Origin: Acidobacteriota bacterium
GTDB lineage: Bacteria > Acidobacteriota > Vicinamibacteria > Vicinamibacterales > UBA2999
NCBI GenBank assembly: GCA_018000455.1
Contig: JAGNJW010000020.1
Coordinates: forward strand, 32,735-96,734
Direction of reading: 5' to 3'
Length of the DNA: 64,000 nt
In this document: positions 35,425 to 42,898 of the stretch, one piece after another
Numbering within the stretch: the stretch's first letter is position 1
How the letters are laid out: each line of letters starts with the position of its first letter
The notes under the pieces: generated by a model
The model's database searches: none
Seen by the model: only the letters and a program-made list of their open reading frames with translations
What the model was told of the DNA's origin: nothing
Made by a program: the position numbers and the translations under genes

Positions 35425-37347
35425 TCAGTAGGCCACCGCGTAGCAATCGCGTCGCGGATCGGCGGCCGCCAGCCGGGTGGCGGTCTTCGGATCGATCATC
35501 ACCGTGGTGGCGCAGCCCGACATCCCGAAGGCGCGGATTCTGCTCACGTCGTGGCCACGGGCCTTGAGCTCGGCGAACACGGGCTCGGGAATCGTCGCCT
35601 CGAGATTGAGCTTGTTGAAGCCGGCGTCGTGCGGCCAGAAGGACCCGTGGAAGTGCAGGGTCTGGAAGCGCGGCCACTCGAGCGCGCTGTGCAGGTTGGG
35701 ATACCAGCCGTCCCAGAACTCCACGATGTTGAGGAACGCCTGCAGGATCGTCTGGTCCTGGTTGTCGCCGCCCGGGGTGCCGAGCGCCAGCAGCGGCTGG
35801 CCGTCCTTGAAGACGAGGCTCGGGGTGAGGGTGTAGCGGGGGCGCGCGCGCGGACGAATCTGATTGGCGCGCGTCGGATCCAGCCAGAACTGCTCGCCGC
35901 GCACGCTCATGCCGATGCCGGTTTCGCCCAGGATGACCCCGCCCGGTACCCAGCCGCCGCTCGGCGTCGCGTCGAAGACGTTGCCGGCCTTGTCGATGAT
36001 GGCCATGTGCGTCGTGTCCTTCGACACGCCCGCCGAATCCAGCCCGCGCGACTGCGCCTCTTGTGCCGCCGCCGCGGCGGCGTCCTGGGGCGCGGAGGTG
36101 GTGCCGTCGGCCACGTTGTACTTGGCGAACGGCCAGGTCTTCACCTTCGAGTCGTAGGGCAACGGATCGCCGGCGATGAACGCCCTCGACGCCTGACGCG
36201 GGCTGATGAGCGCCGCGCGCTCCTTCGCGTAGGCCTTCGACAGCAGGCCCTCGCCCGGCACCTGCACGAAGGCGGTATCGGCGTAGTAGGTGTCGCGGTC
36301 GGCATAGGCCAGCTTCATCGCTTCGGTCACGGTATGCACGTAGTCGGCACTGTCGTGCGTCATGGCCGCCAGATCGAAGGTCTCGAGGATGTTGAGCGTC
36401 TGCAGCAGCACCGGCCCCTGGCTCGAGAAGCCGTGCTTGTAGACGGTGTAGCCACGATAGGTCGTCGACGCCGGTTCCTCGAGGCGGGCGGTGTACTCGG
36501 CGAAGTCGCTCAGATCGAACGGTGCTTGGTGTTTCTGGAGGAACGCCACCATCTCTCTCGCGATGTCGCCCTTGTAGAAACGATCGCGCGCCGCGACGAC
36601 GCCCGCTGCCCGGCCCTTGCCTTTCGCGGCGCGCTCGGCCTCGGCCATTCGCGTCAGCGTCCTGGCGAGGGTGGGCAGCTTGATGGTGTCGCCGGCGGCG
36701 TAGAACGAGCCATCGGCCTTCAGCCAGTAGCGTTCGTTGTCGGGCCATTGGCGGAAGAAGTCGCGCTGGCGACGCACGCCGTCGGCCGTGCTCTGGCGTA
36801 GCGGGAAGCCGTCACGGGCGTACTCGATGGCGCGCGTCGCCACCGTCTCGAAGCTCATCGTGCCCCACTTCTCGAGCACGGTCAGCGCCGCGTGCAGCGC
36901 CCCGGGCACCACGGCCGGATCGAGGCCGGCCCCCTGGAGCGTCTTGCCGCGCGACACATACCAGTCGACGTCCACGGCCTTCGGCGCCCAGCCCTGGCCG
37001 ACCACCGAGGTCACCTTCTTCTCGGCGACGGGATAGACCAGCACCAGGCCTTCCCCGCCGAGACTGTAGAGATCCTGCTCGACGACGCCGCCCACGAGGA
37101 GTGACGTCGCGCCGGCGTCGAAGGCGTTGCCGCCCTGGTACAGGATCTCGAGCGCCGCGGCGGTCACGAGCGGGTGGCCGGTCGAGACGCCGGCGTTCGG
37201 GCCGGCGACCAGCGGCCTGAGCGCCGAGGGCGGCGCCGCACCGCGCGTCGGCGGCTCGGGATCCGGAACGCGCTGCTGCCCAGCCGCAGCGACACCAAGC
37301 GCGCCGGCGGCGAGAGCCACGATCACGAGCGAGCGAGCTGACGTCAT
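35425..37347 (-). CDS. ggt: Gamma-glutamyltransferase
   Basis: A 640-residue exported member of the gamma-glutamyltransferase family of self-cleaving Ntn hydrolases. The autoprocessing site is at DTTHMAIID, with T445 as the expected new N-terminus of the small subunit, and GGNAFDAGATSLLVGGVVEQ is a family signature near the start. It cleaves glutathione and other gamma-glutamyl compounds in the periplasm. The DNPTPR... -type variations mean that acylase activity cannot be excluded. It stands alone between divergent or convergent neighbours. Confidence 0.9.
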   Translation of the reverse strand: MTSARSLVIVALAAGALGVAAAGQQRVPDPEPPTRGAAPPSALRPLVAGPNAGVSTGHPLVTAAALEILYQGGNAFDAGATSLLVGGVVEQDLYSLGGEGLVLVYPVAEKKVTSVVGQGWAPKAVDVDWYVSRGKTLQGAGLDPAVVPGALHAALTVLEKWGTMSFETVATRAIEYARDGFPLRQSTADGVRRQRDFFRQWPDNERYWLKADGSFYAAGDTIKLPTLARTLTRMAEAERAAKGKGRAAGVVAARDRFYKGDIAREMVAFLQKHQAPFDLSDFAEYTARLEEPASTTYRGYTVYKHGFSSQGPVLLQTLNILETFDLAAMTHDSADYVHTVTEAMKLAYADRDTYYADTAFVQVPGEGLLSKAYAKERAALISPRQASRAFIAGDPLPYDSKVKTWPFAKYNVADGTTSAPQDAAAAAAQEAQSRGLDSAGVSKDTTHMAIIDKAGNVFDATPSGGWVPGGVILGETGIGMSVRGEQFWLDPTRANQIRPRARPRYTLTPSLVFKDGQPLLALGTPGGDNQDQTILQAFLNIVEFWDGWYPNLHSALEWPRFQTLHFHGSFWPHDAGFNKLNLEATIPEPVFAELKARGHDVSRIRAFGMSGCATTVMIDPKTATRLAAADPRRDCYAVAY

Positions 37348-37408
37348 ACGCGGCCTCCCGGAATGCGGTGGCGAGCAGTGTAGATCGCGTCAGGTGGGCG
37401 GGGTGCCC

Positions 37409-37897
37409 TCAGCCGGCGGCCTTCGCCAATGCTTGCCGCTCGCGGTGCCAGAGGATGTAGTCCACGCCGGCCGCCTCTGCGCCGGCCGTCCGCAGCGCGG
37501 CGTTCGCCTTGCCGCGGTGATACTGCCCGTGCGTCATGAGGTGCAGAAGGATCTCGCCGAGCGGCGTGATGAAGGCCCGCCCGGTGGAGTTGGTGTACTC
37601 GACCTGCCGGTGGAGCGCCTCGGCGTCGAGGTCGGCAAGGCGCAGGCGCCAGGCCACATCGACCGACGCGCCGGCCAGCTCGAGTTCGGCCAGCGTGAGC
37701 TCGGGCCAGACCGGCAGCGTCGGCACGCGCCGCTCGATGCGCGCGAGCCACACCTCCTGCGAGCCCCGCACGTGGGCCAGTTCGCGCAACGCCTCCGGCA
37801 CCGGCGTGGCGGCCCCTCTCGCGGCCCGCAGCAGTCGTTGGTCCGCCCATTCTCCGTGCGTGTAGAGGGATCGCAGGTGTTCGACAAAGATGCTCAT
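37409..37897 (-). CDS. DinB-family four-helix metal-dependent protein
   Basis: A 162-residue protein. Helix 1 carries YTHGEWADQRLL and the later helices LAHVRGSQEVWLARI and LLHLMTHGQYHRGKANAALR, giving the three-histidine metal site of the DinB/YfiT superfamily. Members are metal-dependent thiol transferases or DNA-damage-related proteins; no specific role here. The ATG at 37897 begins the fold directly. Confidence 0.85.
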   Translation of the reverse strand: MSIFVEHLRSLYTHGEWADQRLLRAARGAATPVPEALRELAHVRGSQEVWLARIERRVPTLPVWPELTLAELELAGASVDVAWRLRLADLDAEALHRQVEYTNSTGRAFITPLGEILLHLMTHGQYHRGKANAALRTAGAEAAGVDYILWHRERQALAKAAG

Positions 37898-38186
37898 CGG
37901 CGCCTCGCGGGTGAATGACGTCGCGGCCCGAGCCGCGGCGCGGGCCATCATCCCACCAGGTGTCGACGGCCGCAAGCCGGGCCGATACCCATCCCGTCGC
38001 GCGGCGCGGCGCGGCGAGTGGACTCGTCTCTCGCACGCTCAGTCGGTGCCCGGCGCGGCCGGGCGTCGGAGCAACGCGCGCCCCGCCCCCGGAGCGAATC
38101 CTGGTCACTCGGGCTGCCGCGGGTCGGCCAGCCAATCCCGCTTGCCACCTACACATAGATCGGGGATCCTTACACATGGAGGCCCG

Positions 38187-38396
38187 ATGCGGACGAACAT
38201 CGACATCGACGACGACCTGATGCGCAAGGCGATGCTCGCGAGCGGTGCGACGACCAAACGCGCCGCTGTCGAACAGGGCCTGCGCATGCTGATTCAAGTC
38301 CGCGGCCAGCGCGTGATCAGATCACTACGGGGAAAAATGAAGTGGACCGGGGACCTGAACGCCAGCCGGCTCCGCCGAACTGGGAGGGACCGGTAA
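38187..38396 (+). CDS. vapB: VapB-type antitoxin
   Basis: A 69-residue protein, MRTNIDIDDDLMRKAM..., matching the VapB/DUF2191 antitoxins: an N-terminal DNA-binding beta/helix segment followed by a toxin-binding tail with LRGKMKWTGDLNASR. GGAGG precedes the ATG. It is followed 4 bp later by the PIN toxin gene, the normal antitoxin-then-toxin order. The preceding 290 bp (37898-38186) contain the promoter and no other gene I can support. Confidence 0.88.
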   Translation: MRTNIDIDDDLMRKAMLASGATTKRAAVEQGLRMLIQVRGQRVIRSLRGKMKWTGDLNASRLRRTGRDR

Positions 38397-38400
38397 CCAC

Positions 38401-38808
38401 GTGGTGATCGTCGACACCACTGTCTGGGTCGACTACCTCAACGGCATCAGCACACCGGAAGTCGAGTGGTTCGATCGAGAGTTGGAACGCCAGCGCCTGG
38501 GGTTGCTCGACCTGACGGTGTGCGAGGTGCTCCAGGGCGTCTCGACCGATGCCGCCGCTGCTCGAGTTCTTCGGACACTGCGCCGTTTCGAGATCTTCGA
38601 CACCGGCGGCGTCGAGCTCGCGGAGGCGGCAGCGCGACACGATCGCAGCCTACGCGCTCGTGGGCGGACGGTCCGGAAGACAATCGATTGCCTCATCGCG
38701 ACGTTCTGTCTCGAGCACTCGCATGCGCTGCTCCACTGCGATCGCGATTTCGACCCCTTCGAGGAGGTCCTCGGATTGCAGGTCGTTCATCCCGTAGGTT
38801 CAGAGTAG
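38401..38808 (+). CDS. vapC: VapC-type PIN-domain ribonuclease toxin
   Basis: A 135-residue PIN-domain protein with the acidic quartet visible: DTTVWVDYL near the N-terminus, E in LTVCEVLQG, D in KTIDCLIATFCLEH and D in CDRDFDPF. VapC toxins cleave tRNA or rRNA when released from VapB. Two GTG codons follow each other at 38401 and 38404; either may be used. Overall length is normal for the family, so the module looks intact. Confidence 0.9.
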   Translation: MVIVDTTVWVDYLNGISTPEVEWFDRELERQRLGLLDLTVCEVLQGVSTDAAAARVLRTLRRFEIFDTGGVELAEAAARHDRSLRARGRTVRKTIDCLIATFCLEHSHALLHCDRDFDPFEEVLGLQVVHPVGSE

Positions 38809-38947
38809 CCACTGCGCCACTGCTCGGTACTTGAGGGCGCGACAGCGCTCCACCGCGCCCGGAAGATGCCCATGTCGCACCGAACTGAACCCGAGACGGC
38901 GCCTGGGCGGAGGCCGTGGGGTCCGCCGCGAGAGGAGAGGTAGTGGA

Positions 38948-39145
38948 ATGGCTCGGCTCGTGTTCGGAATGAACCAGTCCCTGGACGGCTACGTCGACCA
39001 TACGGCGTTTGCGCCAGGTCCCGTGCTCTTCCGCCACTTCATCGCGGAGGCTCAGGGGCAGACGGGCAGGCTCGTGCCTCGACCGGCGCCTGGCTGGCGG
39101 CCTCGAATCGAAGGCGTGCCGCGCCCGTGGGGAGATCAGCGGTAG
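38948..39145 (+). pseudogene. 3'-truncated dihydrofolate reductase-like (RibD C-terminal) gene remnant
   Basis: The ATG with AGGAGG upstream opens MARLVFGMNQSLDGYVDHTAFAPGPVLFRHFIAEAQGQTG, the beginning of a dihydrofolate reductase/RibD-C family protein of about 190 residues. After about residue 40 (position about 39067) the sequence becomes unrelated and stops at 39145, in the tail of the convergent gene. The rest of the gene has been deleted. Confidence 0.65.
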
Positions 39146-40539
39146 TTGAACAGGGGCGGGAACACGACCACCACCAGGGCCGCCCAGATCGCATACACCG
39201 GGAGGTAGGCGATCTGCCATTGCTCGAGCGCGGCAAACGCGCGGCGACGACGCCGGAAGGCGGCATAGAGCCACGCCGTCCAGGTCAGGTTGACGAGCAG
39301 AATGAGATTCTCGCCAAGCGCGGCCACTCTGTTCGGAGTGAAGCCAAACTCGGAAATCCGCTGCGTGATCGCCGTCAGCGCCACCACGTCCACCACGAGG
39401 GCGCTCGCCACGAGCAGGAGTTGCAGGCCATCGAACAAGTCGGGCGGCGCCTGCGGGTCGCGCGCCGAAGCGGCGTAGAGCACCAGCCCCACGACGACGG
39501 CCAGCAGCAGATCGAAGCCGATCAGGATCTCCCGCTTGACGTTGATCGGATTGCCGGTCCACGCCATCGTCGCCAGAAACCCAAGGAGCAGCATCGTAAA
39601 GAGCGGCGTGAACAGCCGGGTCAGCACCGGCGCCATGTTCTCGATGACGCTTTGCTTGGCTTCGACGAGCCACGATCCGATGACGACGGCTCCCGCCGCG
39701 CCACACGGGACGAGCCAGCCCGCGATGAACCACCCCGGATTCATGTCGATGGCGGCGAACAACATGGCCGTGAAGCCGGTCACGACGCCGCCGCCGAGCG
39801 CGATGAGCACGTAGTAGATGGCCAGCTCGCCCGAGAACCGCACGAAGTCCATGCGCCGCCCGGAGGAGAACCAGCGGCCTCCGACATACGCCACACCGAC
39901 CGCCATCAGCCACAACGCGATGGGCAGATGCAGCACGCTCAGCACCTGGGTGTCGCTACCATTCGGGGCGTTGTCGAGCCGTTCCGGGCTGTTGAAGGGG
40001 TAGACGTTGGCGAACACGGCCGCGGCCGCGAACGGGAGCGCCAGCCACAGGCCGCTCACAGCCGGCAGCCCACGCTTCCACATGAAGTAGATCGTGAGCA
40101 GCGGGAAGACGAACAGGCTGGCGTTGCGGAAGTAGAACGCAGGCACGTCCGCATCAGGGCTGAGTGGCAGACCGAACAGCGCCGGCACCTTGACGGCCAG
40201 TCCGGCGGCGACCGCCAGGCTCAAGACGACCAGGAGTTCGGTACGTGAGGTGGCGCCCGTCGCGTCCGGATCGGGCGCCACGACCAGTTGCTTCCACAGC
40301 CGGTCGGAGTGCGCGCGCGCGAACTCGCGCGACAGCGCGTCGAGATTGCCCATCCGCTTGACCGCGACCAGAAATGCTTCGTCTCCGGCGAGGCCGGCCT
40401 CGGTGAGCGCGGCCAACTGGTCGCGCAGGTGTCCCTCGAGCTCCTCCACGTCGGGACCGTGAAATGCCTGCCGGCGGTGCAGGTAAGCCCGCCACTGCGC
40501 GATCTGATCCTCGGTCGGCTGGTCGGCGATGGTCATCAT
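39136..40539 (-). CDS. Polytopic membrane protein with N-terminal permease-prefix-like domain
   Basis: A 467-residue protein: a soluble N-terminal helical part (residues about 1-85, with ELEGHLRDQLAALTEAGL, resembling the permease prefix/HAAS region found with PadR regulators), then roughly ten membrane helices. Its start overlaps the stop of the PadR gene (ATGA at 40536-40539), so the two are co-translated. Function unknown; PadR genes often control adjacent membrane proteins. Confidence 0.75.
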   Translation of the reverse strand: MMTIADQPTEDQIAQWRAYLHRRQAFHGPDVEELEGHLRDQLAALTEAGLAGDEAFLVAVKRMGNLDALSREFARAHSDRLWKQLVVAPDPDATGATSRTELLVVLSLAVAAGLAVKVPALFGLPLSPDADVPAFYFRNASLFVFPLLTIYFMWKRGLPAVSGLWLALPFAAAAVFANVYPFNSPERLDNAPNGSDTQVLSVLHLPIALWLMAVGVAYVGGRWFSSGRRMDFVRFSGELAIYYVLIALGGGVVTGFTAMLFAAIDMNPGWFIAGWLVPCGAAGAVVIGSWLVEAKQSVIENMAPVLTRLFTPLFTMLLLGFLATMAWTGNPINVKREILIGFDLLLAVVVGLVLYAASARDPQAPPDLFDGLQLLLVASALVVDVVALTAITQRISEFGFTPNRVAALGENLILLVNLTWTAWLYAAFRRRRRAFAALEQWQIAYLPVYAIWAALVVVVFPPLFNYR

Positions 40540-40868
40540 ACCGTGCAGGCCTGCATCCAGATGCCGCGGAGGGTGCCGTCGACCGCCTGCCACTGTTCCC
40601 GATGGGCGGCGAGCTGCGCCCGGCCTTCTTTCGTGATCCGGTAGTACTTGCGCTTGCGCCCGCTCTCGGACGCGGCCCAATTCGCCGAGACATGGCCCTG
40701 GCGCTCGAGCCGGTGCAGCACGGGATACAACATCCCGTCGGTCCACTTCAGGCGCCCGTCGGACAGCTCAGCCACGCGCTTGACGATGGCGTAGCCGTAG
40801 CTGTCGCCTTCGGCCAGGATGGCGAGCACGAGCGGCGTGGCGGACGCCGCCACCAGGTCCTTGCTCAT
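40536..40868 (-). CDS. PadR-family transcriptional regulator
   Basis: A 110-residue winged-helix regulator with the PadR signature: LVLAILAEGDSYGYAIVKRVAELS, then LYPVLHRLERQGHVSANW and KRKYYRITKEGRAQL. Start taken at MSKDLV, where the domain begins. Palindromes upstream (see 40891) suggest autoregulation together with the coupled membrane protein. Confidence 0.9.
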   Translation of the reverse strand: MSKDLVAASATPLVLAILAEGDSYGYAIVKRVAELSDGRLKWTDGMLYPVLHRLERQGHVSANWAASESGRKRKYYRITKEGRAQLAAHREQWQAVDGTLRGIWMQACTV

Positions 40869-40890
40869 GTTAATACGTAGAAGCGTTATA

Positions 40891-40905
40891 CATAGCAGTG
40901 CTATG
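40891..40905. promoter_or_regulatory. 15-bp perfect palindrome upstream of padR-like gene
   Basis: CATAGCA-G-TGCTATG lies 23 bp from the PadR start codon in an AT-rich stretch, next to a second imperfect inverted pair (TAATACG / CGTTATA at 40871-40889). It is a likely operator for the PadR protein. Confidence 0.55.
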
Positions 40906-41071
40906 CATGTCAACACCTGGGGTCTAGTCCGTGGTGGACGTCCCGGCGAGCACCGAGACCGATGAGGCGCGACAACTGAGAATACTGGCCTGTATTTGTA
41001 CTGGCCTGTATTTGAAGGCGGTGCAAGGGCCGACTACCCCCTTCGTGCGTCTGCACCCCGACCGTGTAGGC

Positions 41072-41077
41072 TATCCT
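41072..41077 (+). promoter_or_regulatory. -10 box (TATCCT) of a probable leaderless promoter
   Basis: GC-TATCCT ends 8 nt before the ATG of the dipeptidase-like gene, with no ribosome site in between. Confidence 0.4.
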
Positions 41078-41085
41078 CTGACGCG

Positions 41086-42117
41086 ATGCCGATCAGCGAC
41101 CGCGCCCTCCGCCTGCACCAAGACTCCATCATCATCGACCCCTGCGTGCAGTACCTGATGCGCCGCACCGAGCGCACCGACCGCTCGGGGCTGACGGCCG
41201 TCGCCCTCACCGTGCCGATGCCGAACGAGGACGGCGCCGACACCTATGCCCGCGTGCGCGACTTCCTCGAGGTCATCCACGCGGAACCGACGTTCTGCCT
41301 TGGCGACTCGCCCGACGCCATCCGACGCGCCAAGGCGGACGGGAAGATGGCGCACATCCTGCTCTCGCAGGACGCCCACTTCATCGGGGCGCGGCCGACG
41401 AACCTGCTGCTCTGGAAGCAGCTCGGCCTGCGCATCTGCCAGCTCACCTACAACGAGAAGAACCTGTTCGGTGACGGCTGCCTCGAACGGCACGACGGCG
41501 GACTCAGCCAGCTCGGCCGCGTGATGGTGCGCGAGATGGAGCGCTACGGCGTCACCATCGACCTCACCCACGCCGGAACGCGCACCTTCGCCGACATCTG
41601 TGCCGTGGCCACCCGGCCGCTCATCGCCTCGCACTCGAATCCCAGGGCCGTGGTCGACAACCCGCGCAATATCGACGACCTCCAGATCCGGGCCGTCGCC
41701 GCGCTGGGGGGCGTTGCCTGCGTCACCACCTGGGCCCCCCTCATCTGGGCCGGCACGCCTGGCATGCCCACGCTGGAGGACTGGTGGCGGTGCGTGGCGC
41801 ACGCCGTGGAACTCGTGGGCATCGACCACGTCGGGATCTCCACCGACTCGGTGGGCACGATGGGCGCCTATCCGAAGCACGCCAAGAACCCCGATGCCCT
41901 GCCCTATGGGTCGGTGACCGACCGCTTCGACGAGGTGGCCAGGCCTCCCGACAACAACAACCGCCAACCGTCCGACTTCAACGGCATCGAGGACTTCCCC
42001 GCGCTCGTTGAATGCCTCTGCACGCATGGAGTCTCGGACACCGACATCCAGAAGCTGCTCGGGGAGAACCTCATGCGCGTTTTCGAGGCGACGTGGCAGC
42101 CCGGGTGGATGGACTGA
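41086..42117 (+). CDS. Membrane-dipeptidase (M19)-family protein with altered metal site
   Basis: A 343-residue protein of the renal dipeptidase family. Recognisable segments: LTYNEKNLFGDGC (Glu metal ligand region), DLTHAG and ASHSNPRAV (histidine ligands) and VGISTDSVG (late Asp). The first motif, normally DGHxD, reads IIDPCVQY, so the usual His and Asp ligands are absent. No signal peptide. It may be a one-metal or non-dipeptidase variant. Confidence 0.83.
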   Translation: MPISDRALRLHQDSIIIDPCVQYLMRRTERTDRSGLTAVALTVPMPNEDGADTYARVRDFLEVIHAEPTFCLGDSPDAIRRAKADGKMAHILLSQDAHFIGARPTNLLLWKQLGLRICQLTYNEKNLFGDGCLERHDGGLSQLGRVMVREMERYGVTIDLTHAGTRTFADICAVATRPLIASHSNPRAVVDNPRNIDDLQIRAVAALGGVACVTTWAPLIWAGTPGMPTLEDWWRCVAHAVELVGIDHVGISTDSVGTMGAYPKHAKNPDALPYGSVTDRFDEVARPPDNNNRQPSDFNGIEDFPALVECLCTHGVSDTDIQKLLGENLMRVFEATWQPGWMD

Positions 42118-42258
42118 GCCGGCGAGTTCAGAATAGAACAAGCGTTCAACCGGCCGTGGTCGGCGGCGAAGGACAACCATGCCCGGAATACGTGAAATCC
42201 TGTTACTATCGCGCTGGAAAGTTCGGCAATACCCTCTCTCGTCATAGCGAGGAACGCG

Positions 42259-42897
42259 ATGTCAGACATGGACATGGGCCACACCGCACCAGAGACACCC
42301 CGCAGCGGGGCGACCCGGCGCGACTTCATCAAGGGCGTCATCGCCGCGGGCGCCGCCGTTTCGACCAGCGCCTATCTGTTCCGGACCTCGATTGCCGGCC
42401 AGCCGGTCGGGGCGGGTGCCGCCGAGCGCTTGATTTCGCTCACCGTGAACGGTCAGGTGCGCCGCGTCGACGTGCTCAAGCAGGAGACGCTGGCAATGAC
42501 GCTCCGCTACAAGCTGGGGCTCACCGGCACCAAGCTCGGCTGCGACCGCGCCGAGTGCGGTGCCTGCACCGTGCTCGTCGACGACGTGCCGCACTATTCC
42601 TGCTCGATGCTCACCCACACGGTGCGCGGCCGCAAGGTCGAGACCATCGAGGGGCTTGCCGCACCCGACGGCACGCTGCACCCGGTGCAGCAGGGCGTCG
42701 TGGACGAGCAGGGCTTCCAATGCGCCTTCTGCATGCCCGGCTTCGTCATGGCCACGGTCGGCTTCCTCAAGACGAATCCGAATCCAAGCCGGCAGGAGCT
42801 GGCCCACGGCGTTTCCGGCAACCTGTGCCGCTGCCAGGACTACGACAAGATTCTCACCGCGCTGATGAAGGGCGCTGAACTGTCGCGGGGGGCGTAA
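42259..42897 (+). CDS. Tat-exported 2Fe-2S subunit of a molybdenum hydroxylase
   Basis: A 212-residue protein with a Tat signal (TRRDFIKG, residues 19-26) and the two 2Fe-2S domains of xanthine dehydrogenase-family small subunits. Plant-type cluster cysteines are C95, C100, C103 and C115; the second cluster is formed by C155, C158, C190 and C192. The Tat signal on this subunit probably exports the Mo subunit by hitchhiking, as that one lacks a signal. First gene of the molybdoenzyme operon; the Mo subunit begins immediately after. Confidence 0.93.
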   Translation: MSDMDMGHTAPETPRSGATRRDFIKGVIAAGAAVSTSAYLFRTSIAGQPVGAGAAERLISLTVNGQVRRVDVLKQETLAMTLRYKLGLTGTKLGCDRAECGACTVLVDDVPHYSCSMLTHTVRGRKVETIEGLAAPDGTLHPVQQGVVDEQGFQCAFCMPGFVMATVGFLKTNPNPSRQELAHGVSGNLCRCQDYDKILTALMKGAELSRGA

Positions 42898-42898
42898 C

